A DNA stretch of 64,000 nt, from contig JBAIAA010000890.1 in assembly GCA_037893245.1 (NCBI GenBank), forward strand, positions 1,054,001 through 1,118,000, given 5' to 3'. The translations under genes were made by a program, and so were the position numbers. This stretch comes from Crossaster papposus. Taxonomy: Eukaryota; Echinodermata; Asteroidea; Velatida; Solasteridae. Below, in pieces: positions 25,401 through 36,287 of the stretch. Position 1 is the stretch's first letter; each line of letters begins with the position of its first letter. The notes beneath the pieces were generated by a model. It saw only the letters and a list, made by a program, of their open reading frames with translations. It had not been told where the DNA came from and did not search any database.

Positions 25401-27157
25401 CTGGAACTCTGCTCATCACTGTCCACTTCCTCCACTTCATCAATGCAATATTTGTTGCTTGGTGGAACGGACTTCTTTGTCGCCTTCAGTATTTCACACT
25501 GAATTTTTTTTGAGCGGCGATGAACTGCCTGAGCTACTGTAAGAAATACATTTTAATTGATTACATCCCTCTGAATGTCAATGAAAAATGTTGGAGGTAA
25601 AACAAATGAATCAAAATGTCAAATTCAAAAGCCATTATTTAATTAAAGTGTTGGATCGTAGTTAGCTTACCTTTGCGTTGTCGAGGAAATTTCCTTGGGG
25701 TTGTTTGGACGTGCCTGGACCTCTTAAAGACCTTTTTTGAAGGGCGCTGGGGATATATATTAACCTTTTCCATATCCAGTTGGATTGCTAGTGTCATAGA
25801 ACGTGTCTGAGTGGACACTTCATTTCCCGCACAGGCATCTTGGGCCTGGAAAATTTAACATTCCTTATTTTTGTGACTAAACACATTTCTTTAATTTGTT
25901 GACAAAAATTGTTTATATATCATTATATGTGTTTCCTAAATTAAATTTCAACGTTTTACACATAAACATAAAAAAAAAAACCCCGAAGAGTTAGCGTTTC
26001 AAACTGGTAAGGGGTTATTATTGGCCTGATGTAATGTATCTCGGCAATAAAACGAGAGAGAAAATGTTAATTACGTTTTAATTTTAATTTTTGTTTCGGG
26101 GGGAGGGGGAGAGGTGGTAGAAACATTGATCAATTGTACTTGAAGCAAAGTAAGATCTAAACTTAATTTACGTACCGGGAAATCTACGTTTTCTGCATCT
26201 TGCTGAGGCTCTGTAATTTTACAAAACTCTCGCTCTACTTCTTGGAGTATCTGTCAACAATAAATATTAAATATACGTGACTTTATTTCATCAGTCAGCA
26301 TACCAACCTAGTATCACTTGTCGCCTCGATAATCACAATTTGGTTGAATTGATCATGCTCAAGACGCTACAACATCGGTTGATGACGTTGATCACATCGA
26401 AAGATCTTGCAAATTGGCCAATTTAATTTTAAATAACGAACTTCAGTAACTTGATTCTAAAATTAATAATCTTCACGCTAGTATCATTTACTTGGTAACA
26501 TTCTTAGAGAAGTTAGAGCCTCTATTACTAGTTCACACAATTTCCAGAAATGTAGTTACTTTTAAAGTTTTAGTCCTACATGAGAATTATTAAATCATAA
26601 ACCAAATACTTTGTGGTTAAAACAATATTATGACAAAAACATCGCGACAACGTGGGACTAAATGCACAAGCACTTACCCGGGCCTTTTCCCGTTTTTGGT
26701 AGGCTCCCCCTGATCGCCTGCCGCGAAACGGGCCAGCGGTACCAGCAGGACTGTTGTCCCCGGCCAATTCAGCCTTGCTACGGCACGACGATTCACCTTC
26801 AGCAACAGACGACGTTGATGACGACGTGGCAACTGACAAAGTAGCACTAGCAACTAACGACGTTAATCCAGGCAGTGTCGGAGACTTCAGAGTTGGGATC
26901 GACCCATCTTTTAGTTTAAATCGGGCTTGAAGACCCAGACTTTTTTTTAATTTGAAGGTGTCGTCTAAACACTCATCTAGAAAATGCGCGGAGCAAATCT
27001 TTGAATAGTCCGAGATCTTAAAATTCGATCTCGTCGTACCGACAAACCGGATCCACTCTCGGCGAACAGCAGGATTTGGGGGGAATGAAAGCCAGAATAT
27101 GTCTCGGTTTTTCGTTGCGTTTCTTGTGCATCCACCAACGACACAGGAAATTGGCAT
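22424..27157 (-). CDS. Kolobok transposase with N-terminal THAP domain, intact 871-aa frame
   Basis: Exons (minus): 26678-27157, 26176-26250, 25671-25845, 25344-25536, 24755-25117, 24273-24468, 23943-24138, 23568-23813, 23251-23422, 22964-23118, 22424-22788. All borders are GT-AG and all phases agree, giving 871 residues. The THAP zinc finger is residues 1-90: C5, C10, W35, C55, H58 and SIPTL as the AVPT-box equivalent. An acidic linker follows, then a Cys-rich block (CSKC, CTIRSCGH), then the DDE core: Asp in DMRADSMGHSAKYGSYS, Asp in VTDRHRQI with HFYDMWHVAKG, and Glu in TSSVEAFHALI. The tail is Lys-rich (KKKKKKKKKKQKKSK), a likely nuclear localisation signal. The start is the only Met before the THAP C5. 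It would bind its own termini and cut at TTAA. Confidence 0.9.
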
Positions 27158-27402
27158 ATTCCCACTTTAGAGGCGATTATGATAAACAAGTTAGCGAACA
27201 AATAGACGATTATTTCTCAAGACGATCAATACAAAATGGCTAATGCGCTACCGATGTGTACATGTACATGTACATGGATTCGCATTTTTGTATCACTGTG
27301 GAGACATGGCTTTGTTCTCGTGTACAAAATGGTTAGAAAGTCGAGCACGTTTTTCAAAATGCTCCCATTTTAACCATATTTTTTTTCCTGGGTTGAAATT
27401 TC

Positions 27403-27470
27403 GACCCAATATACCCTATATTATACCCTAACCCAAACACTAACCCTAACCCACATCCTAATCCTAGTTT
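27403..27470 (+). repeat. short telomere-like CCCTAA-type run
   Basis: Degenerate ACCCTAA/CCTAAC repeats (TACCCTAACCCAAACACTAA and similar) within the Kolobok 5' flank. Too short and too irregular to be a telomere; it may be a simple interstitial repeat. Confidence 0.55.
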
Positions 27471-27540
27471 TTGAGTAATTTAAGTAAAATCCAAAAATCT
27501 AATTCGTGAAATTCCCAGTGGAGACCTATTCATCTATAGA

Positions 27541-27604
27541 AATTTACCCTCCGGAGACGTTTTGTCTCCATTGTACACATTGTGTTCATGTCTCCAGAGG
27601 GTAC
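27541..27604. repeat. inverted repeat CCTCCGGAGAC / GTCTCCAGAGGG
   Basis: Two near-complementary 12-bp arms about 40 bp apart, with a second inner pair GTCTCCATTGTACACA / TGTGTTCATG. It lies between the Kolobok transposase start and the right terminal repeat, so it may be a subterminal transposase-binding structure. That role is inference. Confidence 0.5.
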
Positions 27605-28892
27605 CGTATTTCGCACCACATTTACGTGTGTACAGTATAGTACAGTACGTGTGTATGTACAGTACATGTACCACCACACATGTACCACCATACGTACAGT
27701 TCATCAGTGAAAGTCTCGAGCTAGCTAACTCCAAACAATGACGTGTGCCGGGGGCAATGAATTCATTATGACGTCATACAAGCGTTTTGTTTTAGCTGGA
27801 TTTCCTTTGGCGAAAGGTTCAGTGTTTCGACCTTTTTTTCACGGTAAAACGTGGCTCATTAAGGTAAACTTTAACTGAATGTGGAATCAGTATAGACTTT
27901 AAAATCAGGAACAACACAATTTTGCCAAAATCGAGCTGGACTTCACCAGCACTTTAAGGTTCATCTGTGAAAAAATTTAAAAGAAGCTAATTTCAACTGA
28001 TTTGGGTAGGTATGGGTATGGACAACTACCAAAAAAAATGAAGGAGGGATAGGGGTTGGGGAATTTTTTTTATTAGAGGTTAAAGGTCATTGACCCCTGC
28101 CCAAATATGATCTTCGTGTCAAAATGCACAGAATTACAATAGAAGATGACATCAAATAATTATTGACTCTTGGTACCAAATCCTGACCTCCGAAAATGAG
28201 GTCAAAGGTCACAAAACAATTTTATTACTAAAATGTCATATTTATAGCAACAAAATATGATATATAGATGATCTTGGTGTCAAAATGCACAGGATTATGA
28301 AAGAAGATGACATAGAATAACTACTGACCCTTAGAAAAGAGGTCAAAGGTCAAAAATAGACGTATTACTAAAATGTCATATTAGTAAAATAACAGGAAAA
28401 TTACCATGAACAAAAAAAATCTAAGAGGCTAATTTCAACTTATTGTGGCGGGTATGGGGGTTATTATTTATTCCAAGAGCAAAGACGGAGGGGGAAATTC
28501 CCTTTCTAAGGGTCAAAGGTCTTTGACCCTGCACTAAAACATTATAAATTGTATCTCAGCAGCAGTATGTTTTTTATAGGCCTAGATGATCTTGGTGTCC
28601 AAATGCACAGAATTATACTAGGAGACAATATGAAGGAGACAATATGAAATGGATTCTTCACCACCAAAATACGAGGTTAAAGGTCAAAATGAGCAATTGG
28701 GCGGGGGGGGGGGTTAAAGTTCATTAGTGTCAAATAGTTTGTGTATGTAAAGTATATGTGCATTTATAATCATGTTTGGTGTTTATTGGGAAGGGGCGTA
28801 ATCATACATTCAGCCTACGTTTTTTATTATTAAAACGATTCTCGGTCACATGGGAAGGACATTAAATTGAAGGACGTCTAACGCTGGGTTAT

Positions 28893-29237
28893 GTGGAATT
28901 GTTATCTTTTTCTGTGAGACTATTAGGTTTTTTAGTTAAAGATGAAGTGCTTTTGCAAGAAAATAGCAAAGGGAAACCGGTTTATGCAGGCATACTTCAA
29001 GGAATGATCAGTTTATTTGTTGTTTGTAATTTGATCAATCCCAGAGTTAGCTGCAGTGAATCAGAACTCATTCTACTATGGGAAGGGGAGGGTGTTTATG
29101 GAAGTTGTCACAAGTCAGAACTATTTCTCATCGTTTTCATTATTGTTTTTGAGATGCTGCAACAGTTCTGCTGCGTGAAGTATCATAGGATTGTATGTTT
29201 GTTGCTGGTCTGCAGATATAAATCTGTATATTTATGA
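28893..29237 (+). other. unassigned 114-codon open stretch inside the fold-back element
   Basis: An open frame with several hydrophobic segments and no recognisable motif. The codon content looks like translated AT-rich DNA. Listed only to describe the stretch; probably not a gene. Confidence 0.15.
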
Positions 29238-29552
29238 TTTGCTGGTATGCCAGCAGTGTGGTTGCGTAACTATATTGCCCAGAGCGTAATTCTTAATGTA
29301 AGTTTTTCGTTATTTTCTTGAGACGCGGTTCTGCTGACAAGTATCATATGGATTATATTTGTGACTGGCAGAGTTAAATCTGTAATTGTACGTTATCTAG
29401 TGAGTATGCCCGGTATGCCAGAGAGTGGTTGTTTGACTGCCCTCTCCGGAGCGTAATTCTTAACTCTTTTTTTTTTTTTTTTGGCAAGGACAAATACCGG
29501 CTTTAGGGGGGTATTGATCGAAAGGAAGGCATCTTGACTTATTTATTTTGTT

Positions 29553-30060
29553 TTAGTCTTGAAAGCCATTTCTTAGATCATTGTTTTGTTCTTCCAATAG
29601 TTCCAATAGGATTTGCACATTCTCCTCATCCAGGTTGTTTTCTTCTTGGTTGGATTGTGGAGATGCTTTAGTCCTAGATCGAACAAGTTCATATTTTATG
29701 TTTTTGTGCCGTTTGTATTCCAAGGGTTGGGTATCAAATAGCCTACATGTATTTAGGTATTCGTTTTTACTAATCCAGTGCCAGTGTTTGAGGAGGGCCC
29801 GTTTGAGAGCTGGGTGCGCGACTCGTGGGTAGTATGGTAGGACGAACACCAGTGGGGTATTGTGGTGTGTTTTTTTGGGGTTTTTTCACGCTTAGAGTCC
29901 GCGGAAGGCTCGCCCCTTTGAGGAAGGGCTAGGTCTTCGTTTGTGTATCCGCGCTTTTTAAGTTGGTCCTTGAATAATTCAACCCTCTCCCCAAAGTCTT
30001 TTAAATGGGTACATATACGGTTGTTCCAGTCACTTCGCCCTTGATTAAGCCGCCAAATAC
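29553..30060 (-). pseudogene. 3' fragment of a Penelope-like reverse transcriptase
   Basis: The minus strand reads FVLPYYPRVAHPALKRALLKHWHWISK and later EYKRHKNIKYELVRSRTK, preceded in another frame by KDQLKKRGYTNEDLAL. This is the pattern at the end of the RT region in Penelope-like elements and relatives: an RGY block, then an FV.Y.P...L..IL..HW block, then a YKR.KN...LVR block. A frame change separates the two halves near 29850. Only this fragment remains, within the fold-back element. Confidence 0.5.
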
Positions 30061-31404
30061 CGACTTAGGGTGTGCTGAATCTCTCTGCTGTATACAAGAC
30101 TCTCTGCAAGATGCACCAAACTCCTCTTCTTATTAATAGGAAACTTTTGGGACATCTCACTTCACTGGGGTAACTAGTCAGGGTACATGTATGCTAACTA
30201 GGTGTTATGAGTAATCACTTCTTAAACAAAGACATAATTCATGTTGTTCTATGTTATACGTATATCTCTAGGGTGGTGCTTTGTGGGTTCAATATGGGGC
30301 TTCGAATAATGACCTTTGACCTTTAAGGTCATATGTGGCGGTCAATTTGTATCCTACATTTATATCACAAGAATTTACACTAGCTTCCAGTGTAATTATG
30401 ACCATTTTGACACCAAGATCATACAAGTACATATATTGTTGCCGAGATACAATTTATAGTGTTTTAGTCCAGGGTCAATGACCTTTGACCTCTGCTCCTA
30501 GAATAAATAATAACTCCCATACCCGCCACGTAAGTTAAAATTAGTCTCTTCGATTTGTTTGTGCTCATTTTTATTTTATGATAATTGTCCTGTTATAAAT
30601 ATGACATTTTAGTAATAAAATAGTTTTTTTACCTTTGACCTCATTTTCGGAGGTCAGGATTTGGTACCAAGGGTCAATAATTATTTGATGTCATCTTCTT
30701 TTGTAATTCTGTGCATTTTGACACCAAGATCATCTATATACCATATTTTGTTGCTGAAATATAATTTTTAGTGATTTATAGGCAGGGGTCAATGACCTTT
30801 GACCTCTAATAAAAAAAGTTCCCCAACCCCTATTCCTCCTTCCTTTTTTTTTGTAGTTGTCCATACCCATACCCACCAAAATCAGTTGAAATTAGCTTCT
30901 TTTAATTTTTTTCACAGATTGGCTCAATATATGGCTAATTTAGGGTTACTAACAACAGGATTAAACCATAGCCTAATTAATAGACTGCTATACATGTAGA
31001 GCATTACTATTAACTCTACATACCAGGCCCCTATCCTACCTTAGACTGCACTGTCCTTGACCTTGTTTATCTTCTTGACATTCCCGCCGTTCACGTCACA
31101 CGAGTTCAACGGTAATTCTCATTTTCGAGATTTGTTTTGGTATTTAACGGAAACAAAATGATGTCGTAATCCGAGTACCAGCGTGTTATTTACATATTTC
31201 ATGACAATTTCATGCATATTTTTGGCAATTTTTAAAACTCCATACAGCCGTATTTTGATTGACAAATACGGTGCTTTTTCGTACCGAAGCTATTTGTTTG
31301 TGTACACGTTTGTAACCACATGTCATAGTTTGACCGAGCTAATGGCGGACCACGCCTGTAGCTACCGTTGCTAAGTTACCTGAACAAAACTCGTAATCTT
31401 ATTG

Positions 31405-31822
31405 GTCAATGCGCGCGTAGTGATTGACAGGCCGGATCGAATATGTCGGGAGTCCTTCTCGATCGCTTGCCCAATGTCTTTGTGCGTTGTGAACCGGTTG
31501 CCTTTCTTTTTAAATGCTTCTTCGGGCGGAGGGGTTTATTAGAAAGTCTCTGCGTCACTCGTGTCGTCACGTCCATTCCAGCCTGTCTCAATCTGTTCTT
31601 TGTAGCCGCTTTTACATTTTGTCCGTTCAGGATATCTGAAGCAATACCAACCCCCGTCTTCAAAGCCTCCCGACCTAACATTTGTGCGCCTTTTTTAATC
31701 ATCGGTAAAGCAGATCTAATCAGTCCCCCTAGGATGTTTCCGAGTCCGTATCCTTTCTGAATGGGGGCACCTCTAAAAAAACATCACCACCTCCAGCCTG
31801 GTTTTTATAATATCTCTCGTAG
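31405..31822 (-). pseudogene. small basic protein of an unnamed repeat-borne family, frameshifted
   Basis: The minus-strand start at about 31822 reads MADYERYYKNQAGGG and the frame is lost in a T-run near 31775; the remainder, in another frame, is a Gly-rich then Ala/Lys-rich segment (GLGNILGGLIRSALP, GREALKTGVGIASDILNGQN) with a strongly basic C-terminus (KRKATGSQRTKTLGKRSRR). I remember this layout from short proteins repeated in cnidarian and echinoderm genomes, possibly linked to virus-like or Maverick-type elements, but I cannot name the family or prove a viral origin. It is broken by the homopolymer indel. Confidence 0.4.
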
Positions 31823-32379
31823 TCCGCCATGACCGTTTAAAATAACGAGTGGTGACATTTGCGAAAGTGTAGTGTTGTCGTGTGCTTTCCGCGCTGAAAT
31901 GCTACTTTTTCTAGTGCTAGTGTTTCAGCTTGACAGGAACGTAATGAGGAGTGCTGAACGTGCACTGCAAAAACTGTGGTGTTAAAGATGGACTACAACG
32001 AAAACTCACACATTAAATTTATTATCGGACCTTGTTTATGTTGTGTTCAGGTAACACTTTATTGTTACGGTCATGTTTTTCTCTAAATAATTTTGTTGCA
32101 ATTTGACCGACAAAATTAGACCTCGATTCTTCGATTTTGAAATTTCCTGCCCTGTACTGGTTCCCGGCAAAGATCCACTGAAAACCACAATGAAATCCAC
32201 GATATAGTACCAGCGGACTTGTAAACCAGCGAAAAGTGATGACGTACTACCCATGAGCAACCGAGAGTAAACAAAAAACGCCATGTTATTCCGTGTGTAT
32301 TATGTATGCGTTTTCATGCAGAGGCATTAAGTTTTTACGAATCTTTTTTTTTTATAGTGTATCACTATCAGCTACAATA

Positions 32380-32770
32380 ATGCCAACTTCATGTGTTGTT
32401 GGTGGATGCACGAGAAATTGTTCGAAGAATCCAGAGATTCATTTTGTGCAATTTCCGCGGGATCCTGCGTTATCAAAGGAATGGGTGAAGTTCGTAAATA
32501 TTACACGAAAGGATTTCACCTTCTGACCTTCTCGGCAAGAAGTAGGCCTTTGATTTGTTCAGCACATTTTCAGACTGTGTTGAACCTTCAAGTGCTTTGA
32601 AAAATTCACTGGGATTGACAACAAAGTTTCGTTTGAAGCCTGGATCGATCCCCACATTGAAAGCGCCAAACATCGAGAGAATTCGTACTACTACCACCAG
32701 GCCTACTGCTTCTACGTCGGCCGAGTCAACGGCAACCGCCGGGTCTGCCGTGGCCGCAGAGTCATCGCCT
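32380..32770 (+). pseudogene. THAP-domain 5' stub of a Kolobok transposase
   Basis: It starts MPTSCVVGGCTRNCSKN, aligning with MPISCVVGGCTRNATKN of the intact transposase, then WVKFVNITRKDF. A frame change near 32520 follows, and the match resumes with CSAHF and LKNSLGLTTKFRLKPGSIPT against LKKSLGLQARFKLKDGSIPT. After that comes a Thr/Ser-rich linker and the deletion junction. The zinc ligands are present but split between frames. Not functional as it stands. Confidence 0.8.
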
Positions 32771-32895
32771 TCTCTCTCGTCTGGTGAGCTCCCCTCATCG
32801 CTAGAGCTGCCATCACTGTCCTCAGAAGTACCTCCACGAAATGCCTCTTCCTCATCTATACTGTGGTCTTCCCAATACTCGCTGCTATCGGACAT
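32770..32895 (-). pseudogene. 5' stub of a P2X7-ballast-like gene in the Kolobok derivative
   Basis: The minus strand reads MSDSSEYWEDHSIDEEEAF followed by GGTSEDSDGSSSDEG. This aligns with MAESDSDDSWETYSVDSD and GTSSSSDND at the start of the companion gene in the large Kolobok element. The Cys-rich domain is absent because of the internal deletion. The inner limit is approximate. Low-complexity acidic sequence makes the alignment less certain than the THAP match, but its position and orientation are as expected. Confidence 0.55.
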
Positions 32896-33245
32896 TTTTC
32901 GCTGTTTTTCGGTCGAAAATAGTTGTACCAAAATATAGCCTAGCTTGTCAGCTGTTATTCCGCATTGCATTGTACGGTAAAAATGCACGCACACGATCGA
33001 CCCGAGTAAATCGTCATGGGTAGTACGTCACACACAACGTATGAATTATTCACGAGTTAAGGGCTTTTGCTGAAACTGAGTTTTTCTGGGTCGTAGAACG
33101 CCGATCAATTTTGTTGTTTTTTTGCATGAAGGAACAAGTTTTATTGAATACTAATGATATATTAGTAATCATTATACATTTCTCGAACAAAAAAAGGCAA
33201 CAAAGCCTTTATCATTATTCCGTTGTAGTCCATCTTTAAATTGCA

Positions 33246-33358
33246 CACCAATGGTGTAACATTTGATTATTTCCTGGTGTTTTTTTGGGGGGCAAGGATT
33301 TGGGTGTTGAATAACACCAGTTTGGGAATCAAATGATTTTAACACCAATTTTGGTGTA
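33246..33358. repeat. fold-back with ACACCAATGGTGT and ACACCAATTTTGGTGT
   Basis: ACACCAATGGTGTAACATTT at the left pairs with AATGATTTTAACACCAATTT at the right. The arms are themselves palindromic (ACACC...GGTGT). A small MITE or hairpin; no coding sequence. Confidence 0.6.
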
Positions 33359-33569
33359 CACCCTGATAGTAAAATTTCACGTGGATATCACGTCATTTTA
33401 GCGAAAAGATATAATGTTTTAACACTATAATTTTGTACATATTAACTGCATGGACAAATTACGTAATGAAATATTACCAAGAACTGACTTATTACACATT
33501 ACACATCCATATACAATAATAACCTATTCCTACTGAATACGTACTACACACATAGCTATTGCCGTTACA

Positions 33570-33950
33570 CTGTAAACATAAGTTGGTCATTTGGGCACAA
33601 ATATTAGTCAAAATTACTACTTTAGCTTAGTCAAGTAATTTTGACTAATTATGTGCCTCTTAGACTAACCTGTTAGTCAGATTGACTAATAATCTGTCAG
33701 TCAAATGTCAGTGTGTAATGACTGAGCATGGTTAGTCACATTTTCGAAAAAGTGCTATATTGGAACAATTCCGTTTTTCCTAGCAACTGTTTTTGATAAA
33801 TATAGCAATATGTGTATTTGTGTGTTATTCCAACACATTATTTTCAACCACTGATCACTAGTTTACGGATTCGTGTGATTTTTTCGAAATTTTGCGGAAC
33901 TTGAATGACTCTCCCTCTAGTCATAATGACTAATCTTGCAATGTTCCCAC
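33570..33950. repeat. inverted-repeat element rich in TTAGTCA/TGACTAA
   Basis: GCACAAATATTAGTCAAAAT (about 33597) is mirrored by AATTTTGACTAATTATGTGC (about 33636). A further six or so TTAGTCA, GACTAA and AGTCAT words follow, to CTAGTCATAATGACTAATC near 33917. It looks like a small fold-back element. The words resemble AP-1 half sites, but no function is implied. Confidence 0.5.
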
Positions 33951-36118
33951 GCATGTGCATTGTAACAAGGCCCCCCGCGTGACGCGGACAATTTTAAACC
34001 TTGTTTTGTCAGCCATCTTTGTTGCTCGGTGTACCGATGTTTCGCAAACTAAAAACAGACGGTTCAAACAATGTACGTATATGTTTCTTCTATCCATTTC
34101 AGAGTAATATAGTAGTTTTTATACAGTGAAAACGTCTGAGGCGTAGAGGTTTCTCTGTGCCGTCAAAATTTTAAAATATATTCCCGCCAAGTTCACGACT
34201 TGCTGTGAGTGTGATCATCATGGACGGTGATTGTGAAGGTTTCATCACCGCGGTATCAACATACGGTCAAGGCAGGCCTATACCGCCACGTTCACGGGTC
34301 TCTAGCCTAGATTACGAAGCCAGTAAATGTGTATTTATGTGCAACGTCGCGTTGTTTACCGGGACTCCGGGAGCGATTAGTTTGCTTGTTGTCTATATTA
34401 TACACATAATGTGGTAGTACATGTACATAACATTGTTGTACATGTATCATACATTATGATTATGTATTGTACTTGTACAGTTGTTGTAGGTGTGCTGTGC
34501 AGTGTGCGTACTAACGCGTTAGACCTATAGGCTATACAGTGTACATGTACATTATGTGAGCATGTACAGTTGTACACTGTACTTGATTATGTCTTGCACA
34601 TGTAAAACGATTAACATGTTGCAAACATGATGTATGTGCAAACAATACAAATTTATGTGTTACATTTTGTGTTTGTTTACAGTTTCAGGCCATCGGTGTT
34701 AGTATCACGACTAGGCCGTGTTGCCTGGTGGTACCTGACGGAGAACGGAATGAAAATTCCCATACATATAAATCGAACCACTGCGAATTCAAAAATCCAT
34801 CTTGTCGGAGCAAGGGAATGGAACAAAGGGGGGGGGGGATTAGCCCTCGAAAGAACCGTTGTTGGTCCTTAAATCGATGACGTCCCGCAACAGGCACAGT
34901 ATGGACAGCCATATTGACAAAAAGAAAAGAAAAGTGACAATGAATTTATTTAGGCTAATAATAGTAGCCCCCACCCCCAGTTACATTTCACAAATTGATA
35001 TACATTTCGAAATCATTTTGGTGAAAAGGATGCATCTTGAAAATAAATTTAAACTATACAAAGTTATGTCCCCCATTCCATTATTTACGATCGATTTCTA
35101 AAAGATGCGGCTTTCCATACAGAAGTGTGTCGATAGGTGGCGCACTATATGTAAACAAATGCATGCGCCATGCGTGAGTCAATATCTTTCTTGAATGAAC
35201 AAATTACAGTTTTTGTTTTTATTAATTTTTTACAGCATATCTTCTGGATCATTAGATGAAAATTTAAATCTGGAATTGGAGTAGCTCTTCAGTGCAGTAC
35301 TTGACTGTACCGACAGCACCAATTTCATTAACCGGATGATGACACAGGAAAAGACCCCATCTGTACAATTATATGTAGCTGGTAATAAACTAAATGTTAA
35401 TTATTTTATGCAAGTCATACATGTGATGTTTTGTATAAGCTGTGGTATTGGTTAATTTACTCAAACTGCAACATTATGATAGAATTGTTTACTTGAGGAT
35501 AAAAGCATGAATTTTGGCACACATTCAGAGTGTGTTATAAGAAAAATATTTGACCTTAGGAAAAATATAGGTAGAATAACATGCAATTGTAGCCATTTAG
35601 AATATTTTTAAAATGCCTGTTATATATTTTTTTTAAGGGGCAAATGTAGGATGGCCCTATAAATTTATATTCTAAAGACATAATATTTTGATTGTGTGAC
35701 AAATGTCAAGCTTTTATTATTTTTACCATGTTTGTTTCACCAATCTGCATGACTCAGTGGCGTACCTGGCATACCTCATCATGGGGGGCAAGCGATTTGG
35801 ACGAGCAGGGGGGGGGGGGGGGATGTGTGGCTGTGGAAAACTGGAAATGGGTCAAGGGGTAATAGGGGGTGTCCCAATAACAAAGTAGGGATTTTGTTGA
35901 TATTAGTATTTGCGATCGGGTGATTGTATATCTTTGGTCTGTTTTGATTTAAAAGAAGGAATTACCATTTTTTTTAAATTTTAAATGTATTGAATTTTGA
36001 CAAAATCAGTGGTTAACTTATCACTGGTAATGACAATGTTTCTATTAACCTACTTCTATTATTCCTCTTTGAAGAAGATTTTGACATATTATGTTCCCAA
36101 TTCTGCATATTTGGAGAT
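33951..36118. other. non-coding stretch with short open frames and G runs
   Basis: Short open stretches occur at 34205-34417 and 34690-34872, neither with recognisable motifs. There are poly-G tracts near 34829 and 35808-35822, many GTACATGTAC words (34420-34580), and a CAGTGGCGTACCTGG repeat end at about 35755. No gene can be supported. Confidence 0.4.
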
Positions 36119-36123
36119 GTAAA

Positions 36124-36287
36124 CAGGGGCGGATACAGGGGGGGGGGGGCCGTGGGGGGCGCACGCCCCCCCCTTTTGCTTGAGAAAAGAAAAAAAACGA
36201 AAAAAAACCCCCAAAAACGGAAAAATAAATGTTGTTGCTTGGTAAATTTTCACGCCCCCCGTTTGAAAAATCCTGGATCCGCCGCTG
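36124..36287. mobile_element. 164-bp MITE with CAGGGGCGGATAC ends and a 5-bp GTAAA duplication
   Basis: The left end CAGGGGCGGATACAGG pairs with the right end CCTGGATCCGCCGCTG. GTAAA immediately flanks both sides (36119-36123 and 36288-36292). The interior is a run of G and C tracts plus an A-rich block. The termini are a widely dispersed invertebrate type. Five bases of duplication is unusual for CAG/CTG-ended hAT elements, which make eight. Confidence 0.75.

Larger units (their letters stand above)
20215..27953. mobile_element. Kolobok DNA transposon, 7.7 kb, TTAA target duplication
   Basis: TTAA at 20211-20214 and at 27954-27957 flank inverted ends: left AGTGCGGCTGAAGT, right (reverse complement) AGTGCTGGTGAAGT. 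A second inverted block, GACGTCATTGTTTGGAGTT (near 20415) with AACTCCAAACAATGACG (near 27728), supports the boundaries. Inside are two convergent genes: a P2X7-ballast-like gene on the left and a THAP-domain transposase on the right. TTAA duplication together with a THAP-bearing DDE transposase is diagnostic of Kolobok as I know the superfamily. The transposase frame is open across eleven exons, so this may be a recently active copy. Confidence 0.88.
27962..30919. mobile_element. fold-back element: 0.65-0.7 kb inverted arms around a retroelement remnant
   Basis: The left arm (27962 to about 28690) starts TCTGTGAAAAA and continues AAAGAAGCTAATTTCAACTG; the right arm (about 30290-30919) ends CAGTTGAAATTAGCTTC then TTTTTTTCACAGA, the reverse complement. 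Arms are diverged, roughly 80-90 percent identical by eye. Within the arms a 100-200-bp unit containing ATGATCTTGGTGTCAAAATG recurs two to three times. The left end abuts the TTAA of the Kolobok element, so one of the two inserted next to the other. The arms are rich in AGGTCA/TGACCT words. Confidence 0.75.
31986..33235. mobile_element. non-autonomous Kolobok deletion derivative (1250 bp, TTAA flanks)
   Basis: TTAA at 31982-31985 and 33236-33239 flank inverted ends: left AGATGGACTACAACG, right CGTTGTAGTCCATCT. Inside, the plus strand carries a degraded THAP exon and the minus strand carries the acidic N-terminus of a P2X7-ballast-like protein. These are the two 5' gene ends of a Kolobok element like 20215-27953. 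The middle is gone, leaving ends plus 5' coding stubs. The terminal repeats differ in sequence from the large element, so the two belong to different Kolobok families. Confidence 0.85.

Noticed and set aside
27403..27470. Interstitial telomere or chromosome-fusion point
   Set aside because: The CCCTAA-like units are few and irregular, and they sit inside a transposon flank.
32473..32994. 173-codon minus-strand frame taken as one protein
   Set aside because: Only the part starting at 32895 resembles a real protein. The 3' half is the complement of the THAP exon, and the upstream codons are leader sequence.
34205..34872. Short plus-strand frames as a host gene
   Set aside because: No motif, no consistent splice phases, and compositional bias typical of chance frames.
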